Below, one piece after another: positions 13,615 through 27,201 of a stretch of DNA of 64,000 nt. Origin of the DNA: Allacma fusca. Its lineage: Eukaryota; Arthropoda; Collembola; Symphypleona; Sminthuridae. A model generated the notes under the pieces. It worked only from the letters and a program-made list of their open reading frames with translations, was not told where the DNA came from and searched no databases. Made by a program: the position numbers and the translations under genes. Numbering within the stretch: position 1 is the first letter of the stretch; each line of letters opens with the position of its first letter. The stretch is taken from positions 3,129,060 through 3,193,059 of the forward strand of contig OX359247.1 in assembly GCA_947179485.1 (NCBI GenBank), given 5' to 3'.

Positions 13615-14122
13615 GGAAGGAAAAAGGATATTATATGTCTGACTGTTTATAGTAGTAGTCCTTCAATAATCCGTAACTTTATAAAGCTCCTGCTTTAAGG
13701 AAATAAATGCATGGCTCCTCCTTAATACCTAAAGACCTGGGTATGATCTACATATCCACAGATGCTAGTGTAATAAAAAGCAAGATCTAAATCAAAGCTA
13801 TAGAAATGCCCCAAATCTGACTTGGAAATGTGGAAATTGACTACTACGGTGAGACTTGAATTCCTAAATGTTTCAGAACTATATGTAAGTAATCATATAT
13901 AGTAGCATTGTGGCAGAGAATGTGGGTGCAGTAGGGGGGTGGAGGAGGCTGGGGTAAAAAAACTGGAATAATAATTATTATTAGGAATTTATGGGATTGC
14001 AATTCTTCGGTTGGCTTTCTCCTTTGAATATAATGAAATGTAGGTTTGGGGTCGGATGGAATTTTATAATAATTCCAGGAAGGAATAAAACTGTAATAAT
14101 TCACTGGAAGGGAGGGGGAAGT

Positions 14123-14226
14123 TATTATATCTTACTTATGCATTCTTTTATTATATCTTACTTATGCTTTCTTGTATTATATCTTACCTATGCATTCTTT
14201 TATTATATCTTACTTATGCTTTCTTT
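14123..14226. repeat. Four copies of a 26-bp tandem repeat
   Basis: Copies start at 14123, 14149, 14175 and 14201, each opening with TATTATATCTTA. Copies 1 and 3 contain ATGCATTC, copies 2 and 4 ATGCTTTC, so the array is two copies of a 52-bp dimer. Confidence 0.93.
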
Positions 14227-14354
14227 CCCTTTTCTTCAACTCATAATGTATATATACATATATCTTATTTTGACAAATAAATTGAAGGCGTATGGGATGA
14301 ATGCCGTCATATGGGATTTTTTTTGGGAGGGATCATATCATCTCTTCCTATATC

Positions 14355-14376
14355 TATATATGTAATTACATATATA
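14355..14376. repeat. 22-bp perfect palindrome
   Basis: Perfect inverted repeat centred on TGTAATTACA, AT-rich. Confidence 0.9.
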
Positions 14377-14859
14377 CATATAATAGTCCTGTGCCGAGCC
14401 AGGCCGTAAAGTTATTCTGGTTGTGTAAACAGGAGTATGACAGAGGAAAGGGGGTAACGGGTAACTCATATGGGAGGGGAATTTGAACTCCACTGGAGCA
14501 TGAGAAAAATATTGTTAAATTTGTACATTCAAATGGTTTTGGGATGGGGAGAGAAAGGAGACCTTGAGACCTTTCCATGATTATTGCTAAAATAGGAATT
14601 TCATTTGACTCTTTAAGTACTGGCAGGGACTTGTTCCTCATCAACTTTCTTTCCTTTTATCTCATATGCTCCGTCTCTGTTTCTCTCCCTCTCCCGTTTC
14701 CTCTTGATGTCGAAAGGATTGTGTTAGGATTCAAAAGCGATGGAGAATGTGGAGAATTGGTTTTCTTTTGTTATTTGCCCGTATTCATATAAGTAAATAG
14801 CGTGAATGGGCTTTGTTTGTCAAACGAACCACATTTTCCATTCGGAATAGGTTCCTTAG

Positions 14860-14861
<2 letters not shown>

Positions 14862-14945
<84 letters not shown>

Positions 14946-14955
14946 TCCCTCTCCT
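14862..14955. repeat. (CT)n microsatellite, longest in the window
   Basis: About 80 bp of pure CT, followed by CCCTCT units. Confidence 0.96.
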
Positions 14956-16128
14956 ACAGACCAAATCCAGATCATGTTTGCATATCTAATTATGTATAAA
15001 TACATTTATGTAGGTATATGATATGGATATCTATCTATGTCATGTTATTATGTGTAGATATGTAGACCTTACTGAAAAGTCAAGTGACCCAAGTTTTTCA
15101 CTCATTTTGAATTGGGAATGATCGTATGTTTGTAGATTTGAGGGAGTTGATGTGAGGCTTGAAATATGTGTGTATTGTTTAGCCCTTTTCTCTCTCTCTA
15201 TATGTTACTCGGTTTCGGTTCCCTTTGATCATCCCCGCTCTCGCCGACTTTTTGGAATACAATAACAGCTAACTTCGATGAAGTTAGTTGTGTGACTTAA
15301 TGGATAATCTAATGGAAACTCCTTGGCCTTTGAAGTGCTCATTCATATACTAATGAGGCTGAATGGGAACTCACTTCTTGGCTAAGTAATTGAGATGTGG
15401 GCTCGGTTTTTCTCTCTCTCTCTCTCTCTGGGTTTGTTTGAGCACAAGACAATTACGTATGATGAAATTACGTGCTAGGGCAAGAGTATTACTTGGAAAG
15501 TAATTTTGTTTAAATGTTTATATAGGTACTTATACATATCTATATCTAGATAATTATATGTAGATATAATTGGAAATAAGTTATAAACTTATAGACTCTC
15601 ACAAACAGAATTTCGTAGATACGGACGTCCCTGGTTATGGAGATGCGATGGAATGGTAAAGAATTCCAATTTGGAAATGGGCTGGGCCATAAGGAAATAC
15701 TTACAAGGCTCTGTGAAATTGCATCCCATACAACTATGGGTTTTAATCCTGTACTTTAGATTTTTTTTTCAGTGTTTTTTGGGAGTGTGCTGGGGTCAAT
15801 TTGCTGGGGAAAGTTGTTTCATAGAAAAATAGGTTTGTGTTGGGGAGAGAGGAAGGATTTCTGGGGAAGATCAAGGGTAACAGCTGTGGTTGTAGACAAA
15901 CAGGAGTGTGGAGGGGGGGAGGGATAAAAATAATAATAATTGTTCCAATTCATAACCATCACGGGCTTAACATTAGGTAATTTTTGTGGAAGGGAGAGGA
16001 GAGTAGACAGAGATGTAGGGCCTGGAAAGTTTTTAGTTGTTTCAGTTTTAATATATGCATGTAACATATAAGGTCCTATGCATATAATTACATATATGGC
16101 TTTTTCTTTTAGATATATATGGTCTCTA

Positions 16129-16132
<4 letters not shown>

Positions 16133-16175
<43 letters not shown>
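16133..16175. repeat. (CT)n microsatellite
   Basis: Pure CT run of about 43 bp. Shorter CT runs lie at 15413-15429 and 16656-16675. Confidence 0.95.
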
Positions 16176-16179
<4 letters not shown>

Positions 16180-17756
16180 GAAATGTTACTACAGAGTTTT
16201 ATCCTTTGGGAAAGTTTCCTGACATGGACACTCTCACGGCGTGAAAAACTTTTTATTATTTTATGGATGGATATCTATCTATCTACATATACTTATGTAA
16301 GTTTTCTCAAGTTGAATTATTATAATGAAGGTAGTATCGTTTTAGATGATGGGGGACGTCTGTCGAGATATGAGATATAGTTTGAGTTTGTGTGAGGATC
16401 AGGATGGGTGAAAACTGGGCTGAGCTGAGCAGAGCATTAGGACGGGTTATAACTGCAGGAGGATCAGAGTAGGACTGACTAGCTCCACATATGTATGTAT
16501 GTAGATATTTATGTACTTATGCCTTATCATGAGTAATTCTAATACGTAATAATCTTTCGACTATACGTTTATTTCAATTTGATGCATCTGATTTTACTTT
16601 GATCATAATTCAACTTTAGTGGAGTTTTGCTGGAGTGTCCTTGGCTTTGGGGGCTCTCTCTCTCTCTCTCTCTCTCCATGTCGCTCTCCATATGTTCTGG
16701 ATAATATGGGATCCAGGATTTTATAGATGGGGGAGCCCCTGAGCATATGCCTTGCCCTCCATTTGTACCCCGAATCCCTCTTTCATGTGACATATTGTCC
16801 GGCCTTTCCAAAATGGATGGAAAATTAACCCTATATATGGATTTTGCTGACTGGAGTGAATAAATAACAAATTTATTTCCTATTGGATAAAACTGAACGT
16901 ACTGATTATGAGGAGGATTTCCATCCTATTTGTTCCATTATCTCTTTGACTTTTGACAGGGGGTGCCGCCTCAAGTAGGGAAATCCCTGGAGGTTCCGAG
17001 TTGTCACAATTTTTGTCCGTGGAATTTTACATGTATGTAGGTATCTACCTACTTTTAGTGGCAGGTCTGAGATGGCTACGGATCTCCCAGCTACGGATGT
17101 CTCCTCTCTAATATAATTATTATAGAGTCCTAAATCCTATGAGCAAGAGCTGTGTCTGTCTTGGATACGGAATACTAATCTCAATCTCCAGTCCCTGGAT
17201 GAGGACTCATCTCCATTATACAGGAGTTGGAAATTTTATCCGTGCTAAAAGTTAGTTTTTCTTAACAAGAAGAACAAACTGAAATAATTAAGGAATGGAT
17301 GTTCAAAAGTTGAGACTTTTGAAATAATTTTGTATGTGTCTCTGGGCTGGGTTTTCTCTATTCCCGTCCCCGCTCTCTTCCTTAGTAGCCTTCAAATGAG
17401 CATGTATGTCCCTCAATGTAATTATTCCATCTCTCCGTTGACGTGGACATGGACATTCTCATGGAGGGACTTGGGCGGAAGAGGAATGTCTGAAATGGGA
17501 GGGGAAGAGATGCGGGTAATGTGAGGGGAAGTGGTTCTGCCCGGGTATTAGGGGATTTATTTATATGTGATAGAAGGTTTTGATGAGATGGGGCAAGTTT
17601 CGAAAATAAAATTATATTAGGGGGGTGAAAAGATGAAGGTCCTCGTTATTATACATGTACTGGACTACTTACGGGGAATAACTTGATTAGTCTGAGTTAT
17701 TCTGAAAGAAAGGAGGCGTGACAGCGAGGTTGTATGTGTCTGTGTATTTATATGCA

Positions 17757-17873
17757 TATGTGTGTGTGTGTGTGTGTGTGTTTGTATGTGTGTTTATGTG
17801 CCTATGTGTAGGTATTTGTGTGCCTATGTATGTTTGTGTGCCTGTGCATGTATGTGTGTGTGTGTGTGTGTGT
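17757..17873. repeat. TG-rich simple-sequence region
   Basis: Two pure GT runs flank degenerate TGTGCCTATG/TATTTGTGTG units. A Cys-Val-rich frame across it is an artefact. Confidence 0.9.
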
Positions 17874-18092
17874 ATCTACTTGTGTTAACGCGGTTCTCTT
17901 TTATCTCTACCGTGATAAACGAGGTGCTCCGTGATAAGGAGAAAAGCTAGTGAGAGAGATCTTAGTGATTTTTTTTTCTTTTCTTTTGAAAGTCTACTGA
18001 CTCTCGGATCTGTGCTACTATAAGCAGTTGTTCCTTAAAGGAAAGAGTGGGAAGTTTTTTTAAGGCTTGTTGGGCAAAGATAGAGAGTGTGA

Positions 18093-18115
18093 GTGAGAGA
18101 GAGAGAGAGAGAGAG
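18093..18115. repeat. (GA)n microsatellite
   Basis: GA run of about 23 bp. Confidence 0.9.
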
Positions 18116-18499
18116 ACGGAGTAAGTGTGAATGCAATTGTATGTATAGTTTTTGGGGGGAGAAAGTTGAAAGAGTCTGAGTCAGATCTCTCAGTTCCTCT
18201 CAACATAGTTCCTATCTCTGTATATTTTTAGATGACTTTCTATATATTACTCTTTTTTTATAGTTGTGCTAAAGTTATTACAAGTTTGTTAGAGATTTGT
18301 ACAAATTGATAAAAAAGGACATTTTTCGATTTATTCTTTACTAAAGATTCCCAGGGAGTTTTTCCTCTCTTGTCTGGTTTTTTTCTTCCTCGTTTTTTTC
18401 TCTTCTTGTTGGTTCAAGGTTTTTGCTTTCTCCTCTTGTGGTTTTGACTGCGCCACTTTTCTCACAACTGGTCTTATCGCTTTGGCTCTCTGGTTTTCT

Positions 18500-18548
18500 T
18501 CTCTCTCTCTCTCTCTCTCGCTCTCTGTCTCTGTCTCTCTCTCTCTCT
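18500..18548. repeat. Interrupted (CT)n microsatellite
   Basis: CT run with CG and TG interruptions. Confidence 0.9.
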
Positions 18549-19224
18549 TTGCCCTCCATTCTCTCCTCTCAGAGTTACTGACAAACGCTAATGTATAAAA
18601 GAGTCTCTCGTTTGTAAGGTCACTGGTGCGCCTATGTATATCTACTTGCACATGGTCTTACAGTGGAGTGAGTTCTACCGCATATGGGCTTCTGTAGCTA
18701 CGAGTTGGAAGGATGACGCAAGCGTAATAATTAAATTTCTCATGTTTTTTTTTTCCTGGAGATACACATCCTATTTGGGAATGAAAAGTTTTTAATTATT
18801 ACGGGTCCTGCACACACGTTTCCTACTTTTCTTATTGGGTTTGGGGGGTTAGGACAGAGGATATGTGCGTACTGTGCTTATGGAGTATTATTATTTTTAT
18901 TACTGTTGTCACTATGGGACTCACCGCCTTGGTGGATAAACTTAACTTGGAAATTTCTTGAAACATTTCAATTTTTGTAGTTTCTAGGGGAAGGCCTTTC
19001 CTTCCGAAGCAGTTGCATCATATGGACTTGCTATGATGTAGATACATATGTATGGAGGGGTATACATATGATTGCTGGTGCTTATCCAGGTTGCTAGTAG
19101 TTTATTTATAAGGCTGTCGAATTTCTGCGAGGGATTATATTCTATTATATCCTGTGCATAGCATTGTTCTGTACTATCAGAATATATTTGTAAATCCTTA
19201 CAAGTTTCCTTGTAGTTATCCGTG

Positions 19225-19247
19225 TGAGTGTGTGTGTGTGTGTGTGA
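19225..19247. repeat. (GT)n microsatellite
   Basis: GT run with one A near its start. Confidence 0.88.
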
Positions 19248-19819
19248 GGTTAGTAGGCAGAGTGAGTTCATATGTACCTGCCGTGCTCGGACTTTGTACG
19301 TGACGGATCCAAAGCTTGCTTATTTCCACGCTGGGGAGAAAGTTGTCGAAGGAGTTGTTTAGCGAGTGAGAGGCTTCAATAAACAATCCACGAAATGTAC
19401 ATATGTACATAGGTTGGGTCAGCAGTGTTTGTGCTTCCATGTAATGTTGGGACATTACACTCCTTGTAGTATGAGTGGATGGGTGAATGTACTTATAGAT
19501 ATATCCGTATATATTTACATATACTGAAGAAAATAAGGTAGAACCATAAAGAGGAGGTTTATTGAATTGTGGAATCATGCCTGCCTGCATGTGTTTGTTT
19601 GTTGTATTTGTATGGATGAGTGGATGGAATTGAAATTCCCCGGCGGGGCAACTCTGAATTTTTATGTGTACTTTCTCGGTGTATGGTAAAGCTGGCTAGA
19701 GTTTTTAGATTCCTGAGAATATTGCGGAAAAATGATAAAATACATAAATATTATTATTGCACAATCCACCTACTGAATGGAAATATTGGCGGAAGGAAAT
19801 TGTTACACTAAAACCAGAT

Positions 19820-19821
<2 letters not shown>

Positions 19822-19871
<50 letters not shown>
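19822..19871. repeat. (GA)n microsatellite
   Basis: Pure GA run of about 50 bp. Confidence 0.95.
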
Positions 19872-19875
<4 letters not shown>

Positions 19876-20739
19876 AGAGGGGGATTGCATCCAGGGAATG
19901 TTCATCACAGATTAAACTCCAACTGACGTCAATTTCCCTTTTGTTTTATGTCAGTAAGTATTCCAGTATTCTTTAAACATAGAGACACAGAGGGCTGGGA
20001 CAATAAGTTGAGTCTTTGGGGAAGAAAAAATATGGGGAGAATTCCATCTCTCCTTACTCTGTACTCCTTAGCTGAAGGATCCCTTGTACGGACTTGATTT
20101 TTAAAACTTTTATTTTTCCAAGGAATGGAAAATCCAGCCCAGTGTGGCTGCCTTGACGGAAATGGGAAAGTTGGAGTTTATTCGCTCAGCTCCCGGTTAT
20201 CCTTGATAAATGTAAGTGGTGAGTGGGTGTTTGTCTCCTCTCTCTCTCTCTCACGTTCCCTCCTTTTCCGTGCAATTTGTGGCATTGGAGGTGACAGTGG
20301 CATGAGGCATATGTTAAAACAAATACGGATGGATCACACGGCTGAGAGTTTGTTTTATAAAAGATTAACGGTACTTTGTGATGCCCATGCGGGGGTTGTA
20401 TAACACTCTCACCCGTATAACAACTCTTGACATTTATATATATAGATATGTGTAGCTCCATATGCGTTCGTACACATCGGATACTTCCAGATCTCTATGT
20501 GTATCCGTGCCCATATACCTATAGATGTACATATATGTGTGTTTATGCTGTAACTTAAAAAGGTGGATAGACAGGATGAGAAACTTCACTTAGCGTTACT
20601 TACTTGGAAGGTAGATAGTATTCAGAGTACCTAAACCTATTGGGGATTTGTTTTCATTGGGGTCGTGTGCTTCCTGTAAACCTGGAGCTTCTGGGCGGAG
20701 GAGGAAGATAAGAGAGTGCGAGAAAGAGAGTGAGTGAGG

Positions 20740-20742
<3 letters not shown>

Positions 20743-20771
<29 letters not shown>
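20743..20771. repeat. (GA)n microsatellite
   Basis: GA run of about 29 bp. Confidence 0.93.
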
Positions 20772-20776
<5 letters not shown>

Positions 20777-22214
20777 AAGTGAGAGAAATGACGAAAAGTC
20801 TGTAATGGAAATTTAAAGAGTTTGTCTTAAATCCTTTTTTGCTTTCTTCGTACAGAAATTCACTCGAGGTTGTGTTTCTCAATTTCCGGTAAGCTCCCTG
20901 GGTTTTCTCCTTTTTCCTCTCTTCTTTTGTCCTGGATATCTCTCATATACTTGTGGTTCAAGAAGTGTCTACATATAATTATACCCATAGTGTATTTATA
21001 TATACAAGCACTTTCATAGTCATATGTGGATATGTTGTCCTCCACTCGACATAGGCAACTTTAAATCTTCCATGTATGTATCTATCTATAATTACTTTTG
21101 AGGTTGCTGGCGAGGTTCAACTTCCGCTATTTATTTAGCGTCGATATTATGACCCTAAACCCTAAATGGAAAGTGTTTAGCTTTTTTGAGCACGTGATTG
21201 TTCGTATGTCATTTCCCTCCAGCTTGGGAAATAGCGAGTTTTCTCCTATATTTATTTTGAAGTCAATGACTCCATGGTGATTATTATTCTCCTTAGCTCT
21301 CACGAGGTCCTAGCCCTTTTTTTTGATCCGTACGCGGATTGGAGGACATGTTTTGGGAATGTGTTTTCCTTGGGAAGGATTATGCAGATCCTTCGGACTA
21401 CGCTGTATTTTCTTGTCTTTTTATTATTATTATCATAGAGATATGTTTCGATAGATATAGATCCAGCCACACATTACCATTTCAGAGATTTCCCCCAGGA
21501 TTGGATATAGATACAATTAGAATCAATGGAATCAGGACTGAGGAATCGTCAAGGCCTAGTAAGCTCCAGGGATTTTGATAAAGGTGGAGAGGAGTGTGTA
21601 ATTATTATGCGACTGACAGATAAAATGGATCTGTACATTTGTGTCAATCAATTCAAGTAATTATGGAATTCGCACAACTACCCTGGAGTCGGTAACTATA
21701 TTGGCATGTGTTGTGGTCCAAGGGGTGTATTTATTGCAAATTAAGTTTATTTATTTCTTACCAATTCCTTTTAATTTATTAAAATTATTAGTTTTTATTT
21801 CTCAGCAGCCCAAAGATTGACTACTGGAAGTAATTATAGATACTACAGTATAGTTAACTGTTGATGTTTTTTATAGTCAGCTGTCAATTCAGAGTGAGAT
21901 CAGTATCCCCTGGGATATGCCTATATTGAGTTTCTACTGTATTCGGAACATATTTATTTGCGTTGGTCGGAGACAGTCGTCTCAAAAGAAGTATGGTTCT
22001 ATCCTCCTGACACAAGTCTACATGGTACGGACTTTGAGGAGAGAATTGAACAGGAAAATTACTCTCATCCATTCATCTCTGATTGTGAGGGAATGAGACG
22101 GAGCTTAAAACTTATTTATAATTCGAGAGAAATATAGCGTGGAGAAATATGTAGAAAGTCTAGGAGGGCATTTCTGTCTGAACTCTTCTCAGGCTTCTCA
22201 TCTATGGTCTGTCT

Positions 22215-22218
<4 letters not shown>

Positions 22219-22298
<80 letters not shown>
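22219..22298. repeat. (CT)n microsatellite with one TGTCTG interruption
   Basis: About 80 bp, nearly pure CT. Confidence 0.95.
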
Positions 22299-22667
22299 GA
22301 AAGAGCAGAATTCCATAGAGAGTAGAATTACAGAGGAGTATAAATTGGGAGGGGAATTGATTCAAATTATATATGATTTCTATTTTCTGTGCTGGAAGAT
22401 TAATTGGATAAGAGGCACTTGAAGGTAGTTCTGTGAGGGCTGCTACCCGAAGTATAGTTAATTACTTGTTGTTTGTTGTACCTCTGAATGAAATTAATTA
22501 ATAGAAACTAATCACTTGAACTCATACGAAGGTATTTCTTCCGATAGCTCTGCTGCTATTAATTTGAGTTGTACAGGAAATAATATATAAAAAAATTACC
22601 TATATAGAGAGTTACAAGCAGTGAGGTGTATAATATTGTAGAAAATTTATGAGATGTTCCAGCTTAG

Positions 22668-22687
22668 ATGTAGATACGTATCTACAT
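22668..22687. repeat. 20-bp perfect palindrome
   Basis: Self-complementary, built on TAGATAC/GTATCTA. The same half-site occurs without perfect symmetry elsewhere, for example near 23170, 22853 and 30347. Confidence 0.9.
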
Positions 22688-23984
22688 GTGTGAGAGGACA
22701 AAAAAAGTGATCTATTTTGAAGTTTGAACCCTTGTGCTGTGTCCAGAGCTGGAAATAAGGAAGTGTCACGGGGATAGAGTTTGAGGGGCCTTTTGAACTT
22801 GTCAGACTCAAGTTTTTTAATGAGTTATCAAATCCCCAGAAGTTGACATATGTAGATACATATGTACACATGTAGTTAGTATATATTCATACCTGTGGAT
22901 ACTTATATATACGTATATCTAATTATTATGCTACGTATAAAAGTAAACTTTCATTTTTGTGCAGTCTCACTACACTATTTTTTTTTATTGGAGTGATAAA
23001 AATTCCATCCGGATTTATAATGTGAGAGAGTGGATGGAGAAAGAGAGTCCCTGTCTCGTTTCCCGTAGCTATCTGTCTATGTGTGCCAGTGTTTAAATAT
23101 TCAGAGGTTACGGATAGGAAGTTCCTGGAAGGTGGTTTTTTTATGGGGGGTTATGTACATATATCTACATATACGTAGATACATATGCCTGTGGGATGCT
23201 TTTATCATGTGAGAGGGAGAGAATGAGAGGGAAAAGTGCTATATATGAAATATTCTGTGACAAGGTGAGGTACTAAAAGCCTTATGGAAAATTTTGAAAG
23301 ATTGCCTCCCTTATATGGACTTTTATGGCAGGTGTTAAATTTCGCCTTGTTCTTTATTATCCGAATTTTTTTTTTAAGTTTATTGTCATTATATAAGAGG
23401 GCGTACATATTTGTGAGGTTGGTAGGTACAGTAGTTATCTCCATGTAGTATGTCAGGATTGAGGATAAGTGTAGATACAGGTGTGTGGGTTTCCTCTGGA
23501 AACCTCTAATAGCTGACTGTCTGCTCTCCTCTGCCCTGGTAAGGTGTGTGGATTATGGGTTTTAAGCGTAATTTATTGGTTGAGGGTCTCGTGAAGTGCA
23601 GTGGGGTATCGTCAAGACAAATGGATTGAGTATATGTATAAATTGGGTGGGGGGTGGGGTGAATGCAAATGCATGTATCTATGTATATATATATTCTATG
23701 ACGGGTCGAGCGGGAATGGTCGGGATATGGAATGAAAGGTACTTGGCGTACTTTTATATCTATGGCAGGTGTCGGTACTAAAGTATGATTAGCATGGGGG
23801 GGGAGAAGAATGATCTCCACATTTGTTTTTAGTTTGGACGCATAAAAAAAAACTCGGGAAGTATGGGTGTTTGAGGGAAGTGGGCTGAATTGCTACTTTC
23901 ACTGAAAGTGGGATGGAATTCCATCCTTGAAATAACTAAATATTTCATGTGGAGATACCCAATTATATATATAAATATATATAG

Positions 23985-24025
23985 ATAATTATATAATTAT
24001 ATATAATATTCTATATATAGAATAT
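23985..24025. repeat. Adjacent 16-bp and 20-bp perfect palindromes
   Basis: 23985-24000 and 24006-24025 are each perfectly self-complementary and lie 5 bp apart within a roughly 70-bp block of almost only A and T. Confidence 0.9.
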
Positions 24026-25129
24026 ATATGGAATCTCCTTATTTTATACTACCTCTCTTGTATCTTCCCTCATAATGCTCTCCCTCCATGATGGCTTACT
24101 GCTCAAGTAGTATCTACTACAAGTTCCGTAAATAGATCCTCATGAAATTGAAGGAATATAATGCAGTCTTGAAATAAGAGATGTGTATTTGATATAGGCT
24201 CTATCATGTACTGGCTCTTCCATCTTGGGATGACATTCATTTTGTATCAATAGGATCTTCGCCGGGGGAACTACAGAGTTAGGTTTGAAGGAATCTGGAG
24301 ATAATATAGAATTTCCTGATGTAGACACATGTTAAAAATGAAAAAAAGTATTGAATTGAATGGAACTGTAGGGCTGGGATAAGTTTTTTGTAATATGTAA
24401 TTATGTAAATGTAATTATATTTAAAGGGGGCTTTGAATGTCTCTCCAAGATTCGGAGTTTGACTTTTTAGAAGAGAAAATAATTATTAGAAAGAGAGATG
24501 AGGAGGAGCCCCTTCCCTCAGATGATTTTCCAGGAAATTCATTTCCCTCCTCATTTTATTTATAGAGTTAAGTTTATTACCTGTGCGATTCTGCCTTTCG
24601 TGGTAATTACTCCCATGGAGTTGGAATCATGTATGTATCTATAGGACTTTTAAATACTTACACCTGCGGAGGAACTAGATTTATTTTCGTGTGAGATCTA
24701 TGTATCTACGTACTTATACATAGTCCTGGGTACAGTTTCAGTGCACATATCTACGGTTCACTATACTTTCACATGAAACAAATATAGGGGATGAGGAGGA
24801 ATGTGAGGAGCATTATGCATAGCCGAAGATCAATGTTACTATAGCAAATGGAACTATGCCGGCATTTGTGGCTACGCCTTGAAACCTTCCTGTAGGCATC
24901 CCTGTTTATTGAGGGAAAGTGGGTGAGGATGGGAAATGACTGACTTTGTGAGTGGAACTTTCAATTGAGTTTGGTGGCTAGCCTCGAAAATTGTATAACT
25001 ATCTAGGATGCTGCTGGCGAGTGGTTGGGAGAGAGTGGAGGAAGATTTGGTCCGTAAGGGAGTAGAGGATGACATAATACAGTATAATTGATACAAATAT
25101 CCCATGTTTAGGGGTATCTACATAATTGC

Positions 25130-25157
25130 ATATGTATAATTAATTAATTATACATAT
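25130..25157. repeat. 28-bp perfect palindrome
   Basis: Perfect inverted repeat without spacer, centred on TTAATTAATTAA-like sequence, ends ATATGTATAA. Confidence 0.92.
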
Positions 25158-25451
25158 ATAAGTAATTAGACATACGTACATCATTACATGCATGTGCATA
25201 TGAGTGTCTATAGGTAGACTGTGCTCCTCCTTTAAAGTATTTACTGTTTTTGTACATACATACATATGTACCTACATCTTAAAATTTTAGCTATGGGCTA
25301 AATTACTTAAGAATAATTAAATAATGCTTGATTGCATTAATTATGTTTTGGGATATGGAAATGGGTTTGATGTGGCTCATGTATAGTTATAAGTTCCTGT
25401 GCTTAAATTAAAGATGTTATGTGTGACTCAATTATTTTAACATTAATCGAC

Positions 25452-25510
25452 TTTCTCTCTCTGTCTCTCTCTCTCTCTCTGTCCCTCCCCCCCCCCCTCT
25501 CTCTCTCTCA
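25452..25510. repeat. (CT)n with poly-C interruption
   Basis: CT repeats, then a run of about 10 C, then more CT repeats. Confidence 0.9.
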
Positions 25511-27177
25511 TCACTGGGATCGGCAGGCGGAAGTGAAAGTTAAGTGGAATACCTGAGGCATGTCTGTTGTTGTCCGATATTTTCATAAATAACAAGGATC
25601 AGAGCCCAACTGCCGACACACACTGTAGTGACATATTCCGTCAGTGTTGAAATTTACTTGTAAAGTAATCCTCTGTTTCCGTACTCATGTTTTCCTTTCT
25701 CCTCTGGCTACAATCATTCCCAGCCATGTTTTCCTTTCTAAGTTATGACAACAATAATCAACCGTACTCATGTTTTCCTTTCTCTACTCCTACTACGGCA
25801 ACAATCAGTCTCGTAGAATAATAAGGATGAATAGAAATATAGACTAGTGTATAGTAGGCCTTGTAGCCTGGGGGGGCCTCAGTCAGTATTAAAATCCTGA
25901 GTGGGTTTGCTTGTGATTTTTTGTTTTGACACGTCATCCTATTGAACTATCCCTTCTGTATTAACATTTGCTCAGTTTAATTTCAAATATGGGTGTATAC
26001 ATTCTATGTATGTACATATGTAGGTATGTATAATATTTATGGAAAATGCACTGCCTTGACTTGTGTTTAAAATTCCGGCGGAAATTGTCCAGCAAATTGT
26101 GCTGAGCCCACGGGCGGGGGTGTTGTGTTGTTCTCCCGGAGAGTATGTAAGATCGGGAGAAATGTGAGGAATCTGGATGGAAATTGGGTGCCGCATGAGG
26201 GACATACAATATGTCTAGTGGGAACGTGAGGGGGTTATCAAATTTACATATTACTTCCACTCTCACTAACTTGTGAGGAAGTTCTGTTCCTACAGAGGGG
26301 CTGGCATAGGCATAAGGAGTCGATATATATCTCCACACTATCCAAGTTATGACGTAGATTGGAGAAAGGAGAGGGAAAATTGCTTGGAATTCTTGTTATT
26401 CCTTATGCTACCGTCTGAGCACATAAGAGGCATTTCCAGGCATGTTGTCATCAGCTGAATTTTTCCCCTGTCATTCCTGTCATACATTGTAACCGTCAGA
26501 AATTGAATATTTTCCTCTGACATTTTCCTCGTCCAAGTGTCTTTTCATATCTGTAGATAGATATACGAAGTGTAAATATATATAGATACTGGACTGGTAT
26601 CTACATATAGATATGTAACTGTGGATGCATCCTGCATGGCAGGATCCCTGTACCCTCGTCCCCATACTGTTTATGTGGAAGTCTATGTACATATGCATAT
26701 CTAGATATGTATGTTTGGGTATACATATGTAGGTCAGGAGTTAGACGTCGAGGAAAGTTAAACATCCTCTTTTTCTTTTGTTCCGGGGGGAACAAGGTAT
26801 TTATTTAATTAAGGGGCAAAAGCATTCTTCCAGCGTACAAATGGGCTAGCTCCTTTAGTGCACGCAATATTCTCATTTTTGGCCCGGACCTCCAATGGGA
26901 GTCCTATTTAAAGAGTTTACAAAATTTAACTGTCTCAGTATGTACGCGTCTGTGTGAGGTGTATCTACCCTATTTATGAGGTTGACTTTTGGACTCCCCT
27001 GCACTTTTTCTTCTCATTTCAGAGTGCTCTCCCACTTCATGTGTGTGTTTTTTTTTGCCCCCATTCTCTTTACAACAATATTTGCTGAGCAAGTAAATGC
27101 CGTTGAAGTTGTGTACCCTGCTAATCAATTACATGACGTTTCCTTGCAATAAAATGGCTTGTGGATAAAACAAAGAG

Positions 27178-27201
27178 TGAGAGAGAGAGAGAGAGAGAGA
27201 G
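27178..27201. repeat. (GA)n microsatellite
   Basis: GA run of about 24 bp. Confidence 0.92.

Larger units (their letters stand above)
12501..25000. other. Non-coding stretch, middle part
   Basis: Nothing coding recognised. Contents are long CT/GA tracts, a TG-rich simple region near 17.8 kb, a 26-bp tandem repeat at 14123, and perfect AT-rich palindromes at 14355, 22668, 23985 and 24006. No tRNA or rRNA signal and no transposon protein fragment was noticed. An unconserved acceptor/donor-flanked frame around 20125-20220 has no recognisable protein content. Confidence 0.6.

Noticed and set aside
17762-17950. Cys/Val-rich frame resembling a secreted or metal-binding peptide
   Set aside because: Produced by the GT-rich repeat; no signal or partner exon.
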